Assembly: GCF_003097535.1 (NCBI RefSeq)
Contig: NZ_CP029187.1
Coordinates: 2,294,001-2,358,000 of the forward strand
Direction of reading: 5' to 3'
Length of the DNA stretch: 64,000 nucleotides
Origin: Flavobacterium pallidum
GTDB taxonomy: Bacteria; Bacteroidota; Bacteroidia; Flavobacteriales; Flavobacteriaceae
How positions within the stretch are numbered: position 1 is the first letter of the stretch; every line of letters begins with the position of its first letter. A program made the translations under genes and the position numbers. A model generated the notes under the pieces. The model searched no databases. It was not told the origin of the DNA and saw only the letters and a program-made list of their open reading frames with translations. Below, in pieces: positions 25,713-36,470 of this stretch.

Positions 25713-27266
25713 ATGCAAAATTCTGACAAAAACGAAAAGACTGATACTGTACTACAGGCAACAGAAGGTCTTTATCATAAGATGGTTTCTGAAGTTCAGG
25801 ATTATGCCCTTTTGCTGCTGGACTGTGATGGGACTATACTGAACTGGAATCCAGGTGCGCAAAATATAAAAGGTTATGCACCGGAAGAAATCATTGGAAA
25901 GAATTTCCGCGTGTTTTATTCAGACGAAGACCGAAAGCGACAATTGCCGGAATCCTTATTACAGCAGGCTTTTGATAACGGACGGGCAGCGCATGAAGGC
26001 TTCCGGGTAAAAAAAGATGGGAGCACTTTTTGGGGATCGGTGGTCATTACAGCCCTGCATGATAGCGATAATAAGGTCATAGGTTATTCAAAAGTGACCC
26101 GGGATCTTACAGAACGAAAAAATGCGGAAGACAACCTTGAAAAGCATGCCATAGCCCTGCAGCATCATAACGAGATGCTCAGGCTCAGCGAAGAACGCTA
26201 TCACAGGATGATTGCCGAAGTCGAGGATTATGCGATCATACTCCTGGACACCGATGGCAACATTATGAACTGGAATAAGGGCGCTGAAAATATTAAAGGA
26301 TATACGGAAAGTGAGATTATCGGGAGGAACTTCAGGAGTTTCTACCGTCCTGAAGACAGGGAACGGCAATTGCCTGAACAGCTTTTGGCTGAGGCTGTGG
26401 CGAATAATAAGGCTACGCACGAAGGCTGGCGTCTGCGAAAAGACGGTACCCATTTCTGGGGGAGTATTGTCATTACCGCATTGCATGATGATGAAGGGAA
26501 TATTACCGGTTTTTCGAAAGTTACACGCGACCTGACTTACAAAAAGCAGTCGGACGACCTGATCCTGATGCAAAACAAACAATTGGAAGAATATGCCTAT
26601 GTCGCTTCGCATGACTTACAGGAGCCCCTTCGGAAAATCATGCTTTTTATCGATCTGCTTCACAGAAATATAGACAATAAGGAAACTGTTGCCGCATATA
26701 TCTCTAAAATAAATTCGGCTACAGAACGCATGTCGAACCTGATTAAGGCAGTGCTGAACTATTCACAGGTAACTGATAGCATAGCATTGAAGGCTGAGGT
26801 CGACCTCAATGCAGTATTGGCAAATATTGAAACCGATTTTGAAATCATGCTGGCAGATAAGCAAGGAATTATCAATCGTGGCGCATTACCAATAATCAAT
26901 GCTGTACCGATACAGATGCACCAGTTGTTTTCCAATCTCATCAACAACGGAATAAAATTTAATGATGACCATCCTGTAATTGATATCATATACCTAAATG
27001 CGGCCCATTCAGGAAAGCAGGGTTTTATGAAAATTACCGTAAAAGATAACGGACGCGGTTTTAATCCTGAGCACACTGACAAGATTTTCCGTATGTTCCA
27101 CAGGCTGCATGATAAGACGCAGGGTACCGGAATCGGGTTGGCGCTTTGCAAACGCGTGGTCGAAAACCATGGCGGAACGATTACCGTTGCCAGCAATCCA
27201 GGCCAGGGAACTGCATTTGAAATTTGGCTGCCCGAAACATTGCTTACACCACTAATATCGCCCTGA
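25713..27266 (+). CDS. Double-PAS sensor histidine kinase
   Basis: A 517-residue soluble kinase with two PAS/PAC modules (about 22-140 and 165-283) that are near-copies of each other: both contain W-N-x-G-A-x-N-I-K-G-Y, RQLPE, HEG, KDG, FWGS and VITALHD, ending KVTRDLT. HisKA follows with His300 in YAYVASHDLQEPLRK, then HATPase with NLINNGIKF, DNGRGF and GTGIGLALCKRV. There is no receiver or membrane span, so it senses a cytoplasmic cue. No regulator is adjacent; its last 23 nt overlap the convergent DUF4256 gene. Confidence 0.93.
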   Translation: MQNSDKNEKTDTVLQATEGLYHKMVSEVQDYALLLLDCDGTILNWNPGAQNIKGYAPEEIIGKNFRVFYSDEDRKRQLPESLLQQAFDNGRAAHEGFRVKKDGSTFWGSVVITALHDSDNKVIGYSKVTRDLTERKNAEDNLEKHAIALQHHNEMLRLSEERYHRMIAEVEDYAIILLDTDGNIMNWNKGAENIKGYTESEIIGRNFRSFYRPEDRERQLPEQLLAEAVANNKATHEGWRLRKDGTHFWGSIVITALHDDEGNITGFSKVTRDLTYKKQSDDLILMQNKQLEEYAYVASHDLQEPLRKIMLFIDLLHRNIDNKETVAAYISKINSATERMSNLIKAVLNYSQVTDSIALKAEVDLNAVLANIETDFEIMLADKQGIINRGALPIINAVPIQMHQLFSNLINNGIKFNDDHPVIDIIYLNAAHSGKQGFMKITVKDNGRGFNPEHTDKIFRMFHRLHDKTQGTGIGLALCKRVVENHGGTITVASNPGQGTAFEIWLPETLLTPLISP

Positions 27267-27798
27267 ATCCTCTGGCGGCATAATAAGAATCTGCGCCATT
27301 GTGGTATAAAAACACTGTGTCATAACGACGGTCACAAAACAATGCACCTCCCAGTTTCCTGACATTCTCAGGAGTCTTGACCCAGCTCGAAGTCTTTAAG
27401 TCGAAAGTTTCGTGTTGCTGCAATTCGCGGTATTGCGTTTCAGTCAAAATTTCGATCCCCATAGCGGCTGCCATATCCAATGCGCTGTCTCTGGGTTTGT
27501 TTTCTTTGCGGGCATCCAGCGCTTTACGGTCATAACAGACACTGCGGCGGCCTTTCGGGCTTTCCACGGCGCAATCGCAGAAAATATAAGCGCCGGTTTC
27601 ATCCTGACCGATTACATCAGGTTCACCTCCGGTGTTTTCCATTTCACTGAGCGACCATAATTTGTTGGGATTGGCGTTAAGCCTGGCCTCGACATCATTC
27701 CAGTCAATATTTTTATGGCGGTTTGTATTTTTATCGAATCGTGCTTTCAGTATATCGATTAATGCGTTGCGGTCGTTTGCGGAAAGTTCTTTTTTCAT
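27244..27798 (-). CDS. DUF4256-domain protein
   Basis: A 184-residue soluble protein matching DUF4256 along its length, with typical segments KLWSLSEMENTGGEPDVIG, FCDCAVESPKGRRSVCYDRKALDARK and FCDRRYDTVFLYHNGADSYYAARGFRAILVV. The function of the family is unknown. I take the ATG at 27798, two bases after the upstream SRPBCC gene; an ATG six codons earlier would overlap that gene by 17 nt. The two are probably coupled. Confidence 0.88.
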   Translation of the reverse strand: MKKELSANDRNALIDILKARFDKNTNRHKNIDWNDVEARLNANPNKLWSLSEMENTGGEPDVIGQDETGAYIFCDCAVESPKGRRSVCYDRKALDARKENKPRDSALDMAAAMGIEILTETQYRELQQHETFDLKTSSWVKTPENVRKLGGALFCDRRYDTVFLYHNGADSYYAARGFRAILVV

Positions 27799-27799
27799 G

Positions 27800-28237
27800 T
27801 TAGCTATGTTTTTCAACGTAATTTTTAAACGCAGTCATATATTTCATGGATTGTTTCTTAAACATCGGCGTAAATAAAAAAGCCATGATTTTCATCAATC
27901 CTTTAAACTGGAAATAACTGTTGCTGGTTTGTTTGACACTGTGGTCTGAAATTTTTTCGAAAACCATTTCAACTTCATTATAACCCATCGGGCTCCTGTA
28001 AGCGAACTTCATCTGGTGTGGCATGTTTTGTTCAAGGATCGTTTCTGAAATCTTCATTTCCTTATTCCTGTGTAAGAAATAAAAATCAGTTTTGGCACCA
28101 ACTTCGCCAGGCGTGCCCGACTGGGGTTCGATTTTCTGCAAACCCTCCATCCAGTGTTTTACGCCTTCAGGATCCTGGAATCTTCTGACTACTTCTGCCA
28201 ATGGCTTTTCAATGGTATTTGATAAGGTGTATCTCAT
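27800..28237 (-). CDS. SRPBCC-family (START-like) protein
   Basis: A 145-residue protein of the polyketide-cyclase/START-like helix-grip fold: start YTLSNTIEKPLAEVVRRFQDPEGVKHWMEGLQ, then strand repeats and a long C-terminal helix (MKYMTAFKNYVEK). Such proteins bind hydrophobic ligands. It is first in a two-gene unit with the DUF4256 gene; the pairing hints at a shared, unknown task. Confidence 0.85.
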   Translation of the reverse strand: MRYTLSNTIEKPLAEVVRRFQDPEGVKHWMEGLQKIEPQSGTPGEVGAKTDFYFLHRNKEMKISETILEQNMPHQMKFAYRSPMGYNEVEMVFEKISDHSVKQTSNSYFQFKGLMKIMAFLFTPMFKKQSMKYMTAFKNYVEKHS

Positions 28238-28380
28238 AATCGTATTTGTACCTTGGAAATTTACGATTAAGTTTTAAATTTTCAGCTTCCGGTTTAAAGA
28301 ATTACGGCATCCATTTGCTGAGAAAATATCTGCATAAATAAAAAGAATGTTAATACTTACAAAGCGGAGTTTATAACACT

Positions 28381-28388
28381 TAATTTTG
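28381..28388 (+). promoter_or_regulatory. Possible -7 box for the ABC exporter gene
   Basis: TAATTTTG matches TAnnTTTG and lies 23 nt before the start codon. No TTG is found at the expected -33 distance. Confidence 0.4.
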
Positions 28389-28411
28389 CGCTCAAAATTT
28401 TACAAGCCATT

Positions 28412-30160
28412 ATGAAAATACTTTTCTCTTATATCAAAACCCATAAATCCTTATTGTTCCTGGCGCTCTTCCTTGCCGCAATAAACCAGTGTTTCTCGCT
28501 ATGCGACTCCATCATCATCGGTAAGCTGATGAACGAATGTGGCGTGGGCGTGGCCAATTTCAACCACAATATGAATTCTTTCATGAAAGTGGTTTTGGGC
28601 TGGCTAGCACTATCTGTCGGGGCCGCCATGATATCCAGGATTGCCAAAAATTTCCAGGATTATTTTACCAACATCATCATCCAGAGGACTGGTGCCCAGA
28701 TGTATACTGACGGGATCCAGAAAGCCCTGCAGCTCCCGTTCCAGGATTTTGAAGACCAAAGAAGTGGCGAAACGCTGGGCAAACTGCAAAAAGTCCGCAC
28801 GGACTGTGAGAAGTTCATCACACTATCCATCTCGTTGATTTTCCAGTCCGTCGTCGGGATTGTGTTTGTGGTTGTGTACGCGATCAGCATCCATTGGCTG
28901 CTCGGCCCATTATTCCTGGCTACCGTTCCCGTCATTGCTTTCATCAGTTCATTTTTAGGGAAGAAAATCAAGAAAGTCTCACGCGAAATTTTAGGCGAAA
29001 CCACGGCTTTGGCAGGAGCCACTACGGAATCGCTGCGCAATATCGAACTTGTTAAAAGCCTTGGACTGACGCAGCAGGAAGTCAACCGGCTGAATTCTAC
29101 CACCACGAAAATCCTCGGATTGGAATTGAAGAAAGTGCGCTACATCCGCTCGCTGAGCTTCTTCCAGGGGACAACGGTGCATTTCATGCGGACTTGCCTT
29201 GTTTTTGCACTGTATCTTTTCATCTTCAACGGGATTATTAAACCGGGCGACCTGATCACACTGATGTTCTTCTCCTTCTTTTTGTTCAATCCACTGCAGG
29301 AATTGGGCAATGTGATTGCAGTGTATAATGAGACGAATGCTTCTATGGAAAATTTCAACAAGCTGATGACTTCTGCGAGCGAGGCCACGCCGGCCCACCC
29401 GAAAACCATGGGATTGATCAGCCACCTGCGGTTTTCGGATATTTCATTTAAGCATTTAAGCGCGCAGACCCCTGCCGTAAAAAACATATCTTTTGAAGCC
29501 AAAGCCGGCGAAACGATCGCATTTGTAGGTCCCTCAGGAAGCGGGAAAACCACTTTGGTGAAATTGCTCGTGGGCTTGTACAAACCCAATGAAGGCGCTG
29601 TTTTTTACAATGAAAAAGATGCGAATGATATCGACCTGAACGAATTAAGGCAGCAACTGGGATTCGTAACGCAGGATGCACAGTTGTTTTCAGGCACAAT
29701 CAAAGACAATTTATTGTTTGTAAAACCGGACGCTACCGATGAGGAATTGTACGACGTATTGCACAAATCCGCCTGCCATAATCTGTTGAAAAGGGCAGAG
29801 AAGGGGATTAACACCACCATCGGTGAAGGCGGTATTAAAGTTTCAGGTGGTGAAAAACAAAGGCTTTCGATTGCGCGTGCCTTACTGCGCCATCCGAGGT
29901 TATTGCTGTTTGACGAGGCCACATCGGCACTGGATTCGATCACCGAAGAGGAAATCACGCAGACGATCAGGGACATTTCTTCAAAACGCGACCAGATCAC
30001 GGTATTGATTGCACACCGACTTTCAACAATCATGCACGCCGACAGGATTTATGTCCTCGAGCAGGGCAATATCATAGAGCAGGGAAGGCACCAGGACCTG
30101 CTGGATGAAAAAGGGCTTTATTATGCAATGTGGAGGCAGCAGATTGGGGAGCGGAAATAA
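28412..30160 (+). CDS. ABC exporter, fused permease-ATPase
   Basis: A 582-residue half-transporter: six-span membrane domain (about 1-310) followed by the nucleotide-binding domain with Walker A GPSGSGKTTL, Q-loop FVTQDAQLF, signature VSGGEKQRLS, Walker B LLLFDEATSALD and the H-loop IAHRLST. It would work as a homodimer at the inner membrane; the architecture is that of lipid, peptide or drug exporters (MsbA-like). No accessory protein is adjacent, so the cargo is unknown. It converges on a broken SnoaL-like gene. Confidence 0.93.
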   Translation: MKILFSYIKTHKSLLFLALFLAAINQCFSLCDSIIIGKLMNECGVGVANFNHNMNSFMKVVLGWLALSVGAAMISRIAKNFQDYFTNIIIQRTGAQMYTDGIQKALQLPFQDFEDQRSGETLGKLQKVRTDCEKFITLSISLIFQSVVGIVFVVVYAISIHWLLGPLFLATVPVIAFISSFLGKKIKKVSREILGETTALAGATTESLRNIELVKSLGLTQQEVNRLNSTTTKILGLELKKVRYIRSLSFFQGTTVHFMRTCLVFALYLFIFNGIIKPGDLITLMFFSFFLFNPLQELGNVIAVYNETNASMENFNKLMTSASEATPAHPKTMGLISHLRFSDISFKHLSAQTPAVKNISFEAKAGETIAFVGPSGSGKTTLVKLLVGLYKPNEGAVFYNEKDANDIDLNELRQQLGFVTQDAQLFSGTIKDNLLFVKPDATDEELYDVLHKSACHNLLKRAEKGINTTIGEGGIKVSGGEKQRLSIARALLRHPRLLLFDEATSALDSITEEEITQTIRDISSKRDQITVLIAHRLSTIMHADRIYVLEQGNIIEQGRHQDLLDEKGLYYAMWRQQIGERK

Positions 30161-30170
30161 TCTAACTTTA

Positions 30171-30206
30171 TTGAACCGGCTGATCAATTACCATCAGCCA
30201 GTTCAA
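30171..30206. terminator. Hairpin between convergent genes
   Basis: TTGAAC-C-GGCTGAT (30171-30184) pairs with ATCAGCC-A-GTTCAA (30193-30206), a 13-bp stem with one mismatch and an 8-nt loop. The last codons of the minus-strand pseudogene lie inside it. Short T-rich flanks fit a bidirectional terminator. Confidence 0.6.
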
Positions 30207-30554
30207 TATCCATAGTTTTTAAAAGTCCGTCCTCAAAGGTATAAATGTGTTTCACAACGCCATCGAACAACACGTTGCCCTGCAGGTCTTTTACGTTTTG
30301 ATGTACTTTCACCTCAAGGCTTCCATTGTCTCTTTCGGTAAATCCGACGGGCGCTACGTTTGGATTTATTTCAGTCCATTGCCTTGTCCAGTAGTCTTTA
30401 ATTTCCTCGTGCCCTGAAATATAACCGCCTCCCAGGCTTTAGACCATTGGATGTCCGGCTGCATGGTGGACAGCGCATTGTCGATATTCCTTTCATTAAA
30501 CGCCTTGTATGCTTTTTGGATGGTGTCTGTAAATTGGTTAGTCGTTGTTTTCAT
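30184..30554 (-). pseudogene. Frameshifted SnoaL/NTF2-like gene
   Basis: The first part reads MKTTTNQFTDTIQKAYKAFN and continues to DIQWSKAWE, the N-terminal half of a SnoaL-like NTF2 fold. At about 30428-30433 the frame must shift by one base; the next frame then reads GGYISGHEEIKDYWTRQWTEI, continues through VKDLQGNVLFDGVVKHIYTFEDG, and ends LLKTMDIELADGN plus stop. Read across the shift, the product would be a normal 123-residue family member; the family usually has W-E-G-G-Y here, so a single lost base in a G-rich spot explains it. It is either a recent pseudogene or a sequencing error. It ends near the ABC gene and starts 25 nt after the DUF1801 gene. Confidence 0.75.
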
Positions 30555-30579
30555 TATTTTGTTGAAAATTAGCCTATAT

Positions 30580-31002
30580 TTATGTTGCATTAAATCCAAA
30601 TCGTATGGCTGTCTCAAGGATGTCAATATTGATGTCGGCGAGTTTTTTGAATTTGATGCAATAACCGGTCACGCTTGCTTTTCCCAGTGTTTGCCCAAAG
30701 TTTTCTGCTAAATACTTCTTATCATCAATGCCCATAATGTAAACGGAAATGCCTGTAGTGTTTGCGTTTAAACCAATCTGGTAAAATTCCCTGGACGTTC
30801 CATCGGCATATTGTATCGTGTAATGCCCATACCCGATATTTGGATTGGAAACAATTTTGCCCTCACTGTTCTTGCCATCAAGAAACCATAATTTGCATCC
30901 AAGCCTTATTTGCAGGATGAGGTGGTGCAATGCCTGCATGTCGCTGCGTTTTGCTTCGGGCTGGCTGTTGATGTACTCCTGGATTTGTTCTTTTGTATCC
31001 AT
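30580..31002 (-). CDS. DUF1801-domain protein
   Basis: A 140-residue soluble protein of the DUF1801 (YdhG-like) type: N-terminal EQIQEYINSQPEAKRSDMQALHHLI, then GCKLWFLDGKNSEGKIV, IGYGHYTIQYADGTSREFYQIGLNANTTGISVYI and LGKASVTGYCIKFKKLADIN. Function unknown; a frataxin-like small alpha/beta fold is known for relatives. It precedes the frameshifted SnoaL-like gene by 25 nt and was probably its operon partner. Confidence 0.87.
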   Translation of the reverse strand: MDTKEQIQEYINSQPEAKRSDMQALHHLILQIRLGCKLWFLDGKNSEGKIVSNPNIGYGHYTIQYADGTSREFYQIGLNANTTGISVYIMGIDDKKYLAENFGQTLGKASVTGYCIKFKKLADINIDILETAIRFGFNAT

Positions 31003-31030
31003 ATAAATTTATTGGCTTGATTTTTAATAA

Positions 31031-32854
<1,824 letters not shown>

Positions 32855-32890
32855 TTTATAAACACGCATAGCACAGGCTATAAAACAAAA

Positions 32891-34789
32891 ATGGAAGAAA
32901 AGAAGTTAGACGTAAAATCGATATTGGGTTTCGTATTGATTTTTGCAGTATTCATGTGGATGATGATGCCTAAGCAACTCACCAAAGAGGAGCAGGCCGC
33001 AAAAGCAAAAAAGGAACAGGAAGCCAAAGCGGCTGAAACAGCAAAGAAAACCCCACCGACTAAAGTAATTGCAGCAATGCCTACGGATTCCACGGCAGGT
33101 GATTCTGCACAGCTCGCAAAACTCAGGGGTACATTAGGCGATTTTGCTTATTCTGCCACCTTGCCATCCGCTAAGGAAAACTTTACGACCATCGAGAACA
33201 AGCTCGTCAGCCTGACCATTGCCAATAAAGGTGGTTACATTGTGGATGCCAAGTTGAAAGGTTACGAAAAAATCAAAAAAGGTTCTGGTAACCTCGTGGA
33301 ACTGATCAAGGATAACAATGCTGGCCTGAACATTAAAATGCAAACTCAGGACAACCGCGTTATAGATACTAAAAACATGTACTTCGAGCCAGTGGTTACG
33401 AAATCAGGCGAAAACCAAATCCTGACCATGCGACTGAAAGCCGGAGCCGATGCCTTCCTGGAATACCAGTATGTGTTGAAGCCAAATGATTATATGCTTG
33501 ACTTCAGCGTGCGTTCACAAGGGCTGAATAAAGTGCTGAACACCACAAAGCCAGCCGATCTGGAATGGAGCCTGAAAAGCTACCGCAACGAAAAAAGCGC
33601 TACGTATGAGTCGCGTTACGCCGATTTAAGGTACGAATATGAAGGGGATAAAAACGATTACCTCGGTCAGGGGAAAGATAAAACCGAAACGGTCGAAAAA
33701 GTATCGTACATCGCTTTCAAGCAGCACTTCTTTACGTCGATATTATTGACAGACAAGCCTTTCGCTAAAGCAGAATTGTATTCAGATAATCTCGTACACG
33801 ATGAAAAAGTGGACAGCGTTTTCACAAAGCAATTCCGTGCTACGGTGCCGCTGGCTTTCGAAAATGGGGAACTGAACCACAAAATGAACTGGTATTACGG
33901 CCCGACCGATTACAAAACCCTGAAGCATTACGACCGAAACATCGAAAAGATCGTTCCGCTGGGGTGGGGAATCTTCGGATGGATTAACCGCTACCTTTTT
34001 ATCCCGGCGTATGATGTGCTGAGTCTGATCATGTCACAAGGGTTGGCCATCATCTTCTTTACGATCCTGATCAAACTGCTGATGTCGCCGGTAACCTACA
34101 AGTCGTTCCTGTCACAGGCGAAAATGAAAGTGCTGCGCCCGGAAATCGCCGAATTGAACGAGAAGTTCAAAAAAGACCCGATGAAAAAGCAACAGGAAAC
34201 CATGAAGCTTTACAACAAGGCAGGCGTGAATCCTATGGCGGGCTGTATCCCTGCGCTGCTGCAGATGCCGGTATTCTACGCCTTATTCCAGTTCTTCCCA
34301 TCGGCGCTGAGCTTAAGGCAGGAAGGATTTTTATGGGCCACGGATTTATCGTCATTCGACTCGGTATATAAATTGCCGTTCTTTATCCCATTGTACGGAA
34401 ACCACATCAGCCTGTTCCCGATACTGGCTTCGATTGCCATTTTCTTCTATATGAAAATGACGACGGGAGACCAGCAGGCATCCGCACCGCAACAGGAAGG
34501 GATGCCGGATATGGGCAAGATCATGAAAGTGATGATTTACATCTCGCCATTGATGATGCTTATTTTTTTCAACAACTACGCATCAGGACTCAGTTTGTAT
34601 TACTTTATCTCTAACCTGATTACGATCGGGATTATGCTTGTGATCAAGAATTATATTGTGGATAACGATAAAATACACGCACAGATTCAGCAAAACAAAC
34701 TGAAAGAGCCAAAAAAACAAGGCGGTTTCCAACGCAAGCTCCAGGAAATGATGGAACAGGCAGAAGCAGAGAAAGCTAAAAAAAAATAG
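32891..34789 (+). CDS. yidC: Membrane protein insertase
   Basis: A 632-residue YidC/Oxa1-family insertase. It has an N-terminal membrane anchor (about 10-25), an Ala/Lys/Glu-rich linker, a large periplasmic beta domain (about 80-350), and the conserved five-span core from GWGIFGWINRYLFIPAYDVL onward with KLLMSPVTYKSF (functional Arg/Lys region) and the C1 loop KMKVLRPEIAELNEKFKKDPMKKQQE. The C-terminus ends in a basic tail, which commonly touches the ribosome. It is length-typical for Bacteroidetes. A long quasi-palindrome follows the stop. Confidence 0.96.
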   Translation: MEEKKLDVKSILGFVLIFAVFMWMMMPKQLTKEEQAAKAKKEQEAKAAETAKKTPPTKVIAAMPTDSTAGDSAQLAKLRGTLGDFAYSATLPSAKENFTTIENKLVSLTIANKGGYIVDAKLKGYEKIKKGSGNLVELIKDNNAGLNIKMQTQDNRVIDTKNMYFEPVVTKSGENQILTMRLKAGADAFLEYQYVLKPNDYMLDFSVRSQGLNKVLNTTKPADLEWSLKSYRNEKSATYESRYADLRYEYEGDKNDYLGQGKDKTETVEKVSYIAFKQHFFTSILLTDKPFAKAELYSDNLVHDEKVDSVFTKQFRATVPLAFENGELNHKMNWYYGPTDYKTLKHYDRNIEKIVPLGWGIFGWINRYLFIPAYDVLSLIMSQGLAIIFFTILIKLLMSPVTYKSFLSQAKMKVLRPEIAELNEKFKKDPMKKQQETMKLYNKAGVNPMAGCIPALLQMPVFYALFQFFPSALSLRQEGFLWATDLSSFDSVYKLPFFIPLYGNHISLFPILASIAIFFYMKMTTGDQQASAPQQEGMPDMGKIMKVMIYISPLMMLIFFNNYASGLSLYYFISNLITIGIMLVIKNYIVDNDKIHAQIQQNKLKEPKKQGGFQRKLQEMMEQAEAEKAKKK

Positions 34790-34794
34790 TTTTA

Positions 34795-34867
34795 AAGTCA
34801 GGAAGACCGAAAGTCCGAAAGTCCGTAAGTGATAACTGCTTTCGGACTTTCGGTCTTTTACTGACTT
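34795..34867. terminator. Long quasi-palindrome after yidC, probable terminator
   Basis: An 18-bp perfect stem, AGACCGAAAGTCCGAAAG (34804-34821) with its complement at 34839-34856, is nested in an outer AAGTCAG/CTGACTT pair (34795-34801, 34861-34867). Inside the left arm GAAAGTCC occurs twice and GTCCG three times, so the palindrome is built from a repeated phrase. A TTTT run follows the inner stem. Confidence 0.7.
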
Positions 34868-34885
34868 TTCCAACTTAAGATATAC

Positions 34886-34893
34886 TAATTTTG
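34886..34893 (+). promoter_or_regulatory. Possible -7 box for the YwqK-like gene
   Basis: TAATTTTG matches TAnnTTTG and lies 23 nt before the start codon, just past the yidC terminator hairpin. No clear -33 element is seen. Confidence 0.4.
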
Positions 34894-34916
34894 CAAAAAA
34901 TAAGTTTTACGCCTAT

Positions 34917-35627
34917 ATGAAATCACAAATGAAATATTTCTTCTTCCTGCTTATCGGCTGCTCTGCTTTGGCGCAGGCCGATATCAATAAAACAGATGCA
35001 AATGGCAAGAAACACGGACTTTGGAAAGGCATTTATGAAGAATCCAAGCGGCCGCGTTATGAAGGTACTTTTGAACACGGCGTTGAAACCGGGACGTTTA
35101 AATATTTTGATGACACCAAATCCGGAACCGTTATCGCAACACGTGTTTTCAGCGAAAACGGCAAAGTGGCCTATACCACGCTTTTAGACCGTAAAGGTTT
35201 CGTAGTGAGCGAAGGCAAAACCGTCAACAAGCTCAACGAAGGCGAATGGAAGTATTATCTCGAAGAATCCAAGGAGCTGATCACACAGGAGTTTTACACC
35301 AACGGCAAGCTGAATGGGGTCCGTAAAGTGTTTTTTCCGGGAGGAATCATTGCCGAAGAAACCACATACAAAGACGGCGTAAAGAATGGCAGCTATAAAA
35401 AATACACCGAAAAAGGAGCCGTACTCGAAGAATCGAATTTCAAAAACGGCAAATACGACGGAGTGGCCATTTTCCGCGACGGAGCCGGTGTCATCGTATC
35501 TAAAGGCCCCTTTGTGAAAGGCGAGAAAAAAGGCATGTGGGAGTTCTACAAAGACGGCAAGCTGAAGGAGAAGAAAAAATTCCCGGAAAGGGTGAAATTC
35601 GCTAAAACCGTAAAAAAGCAAGAATAA
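34917..35627 (+). CDS. Secreted MORN-variant (YwqK-like) repeat protein
   Basis: A 236-residue protein with a signal peptide (cleaved near ALAQA) and about eight MORN-variant repeats of the form NGK-x-HG-x-W/Y (DANGKKHGLWKGIYEE, NGKLNGVRKVF, YKDGVKNGSYKKY, FKNGKYDGVAIF, KGEKKGMWEFYKDGK). Databases often label such proteins toxin-antitoxin YwqK family antitoxin, but this copy is exported and has no toxin gene beside it, so that name should not be taken literally. Repeats of this kind usually mediate protein or membrane contact. It is followed 56 nt later by a DUF4956 membrane protein. Confidence 0.8.
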   Translation: MKSQMKYFFFLLIGCSALAQADINKTDANGKKHGLWKGIYEESKRPRYEGTFEHGVETGTFKYFDDTKSGTVIATRVFSENGKVAYTTLLDRKGFVVSEGKTVNKLNEGEWKYYLEESKELITQEFYTNGKLNGVRKVFFPGGIIAEETTYKDGVKNGSYKKYTEKGAVLEESNFKNGKYDGVAIFRDGAGVIVSKGPFVKGEKKGMWEFYKDGKLKEKKKFPERVKFAKTVKKQE

Positions 35628-35683
35628 AGTATAACCAGGTATCTGCGGAATTTACATAGCTTTACGATTGTAATTTCCATACT

Positions 35684-36241
35684 ATGAGCATACTCGAATT
35701 AGGCGGCCGGTTTACCTTATTGGTCGCTTCTGTATTGATACTGTATTTCTTTTCAAACAGGAACAAGGCCGAAACCATCCATCCGCTGTACATGATCGTA
35801 GGGCTTTGCACGTTCTCGCTCTGCTATCTTTTCACTAAAATAGATATCGGTGTCGGGATAGGGTTTGGCCTGTTTGCAATTTTTTCCGTACTGCGTTTCC
35901 GTGCGAAGGCGTTTACCATCAATGGCATCATCTTTCTTTTCACGTCCCTGACGCTCTCGATCCTCGATGTGATGTATCCGGTCGAAAAATATGAGATATT
36001 GATTTTATTCCAATCGGCCATCCTTCTGTTTTATATCGCGGCATCGCTGATCGTTTTCGATAAGATATCGAAGTTCAGCAACAATTGCGAATTGATTGTG
36101 CCGTATGAAAAAGGCTTCAGTCCGGAGGACAAACATGTCCGTAAGACCATCAGGGAAAAAATGGACATTGAGGAGTTCCATTACGAAGTAGTGTCAGTGA
36201 ATACCGTCGCTAGTGAGGTGATGATTAAGGTGTATTATTAA
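35684..36241 (+). CDS. DUF4956-family membrane protein
   Basis: A 185-residue protein with four membrane segments in the first 125 residues, including the characteristic GVGIGFGLFAIFSVLRFRAKAFTINGIIFLFTSLTLS, then a cytoplasmic alpha/beta tail (about 126-185). DUF4956 proteins are often found with polyphosphate-polymerase-type VTC domain or CotH genes; none is present here. Function unknown. Confidence 0.85.
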   Translation: MSILELGGRFTLLVASVLILYFFSNRNKAETIHPLYMIVGLCTFSLCYLFTKIDIGVGIGFGLFAIFSVLRFRAKAFTINGIIFLFTSLTLSILDVMYPVEKYEILILFQSAILLFYIAASLIVFDKISKFSNNCELIVPYEKGFSPEDKHVRKTIREKMDIEEFHYEVVSVNTVASEVMIKVYY

Positions 36242-36290
36242 AATATTGCATCACATCCATAAATTTAAAATTATTGATGGCGTGCCCCTG

Positions 36291-36366
36291 CGGGTCGGGC
36301 TATCCACTTGTATCTTTTTCTAACCTTGCAGGATTGGAAAAAGGATACCGTTTCTATCCCTCACGC
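36291..36366 (-). repeat. Dispersed intergenic hairpin element, copy 2 (inverted)
   Basis: Read on the minus strand it begins GCGTGAGGGATAGAAACGG, has ATCCTTTTTC and then GAAAAAGATACAAGTGGATAG, and ends GCCCGACCCG. The two ends and the T-run/A-run pair match copy 1 at 10461-10546, while the middle differs. It sits in the gap between the DUF4956 gene and mnmA. Confidence 0.65.
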
Positions 36367-36445
36367 GGTGGGAAGCATCAGTTTGATTTACGGCATTATA
36401 ATTTTAAGCAATAGTGGCAAATGTCATTCCCGCAGAATAATTCCT

Positions 36446-36453
36446 TAAATTTG
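36446..36453 (+). promoter_or_regulatory. Probable -7 box of mnmA
   Basis: TAAATTTG matches TAnnTTTG and lies 11-17 nt before the two candidate start codons (36465 and 36471), implying a very short leader. No clear -33 element is seen. Confidence 0.45.
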
Positions 36454-36470
36454 CACCACAATTTATGGTT

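Noticed and set aside
34917..36241. Toxin-antitoxin pair (YwqK-type antitoxin plus DUF4956)
   Set aside because: The MORN-type protein has a signal peptide and the neighbour is a four-span membrane protein without toxin features. The antitoxin label is a family-name artefact.
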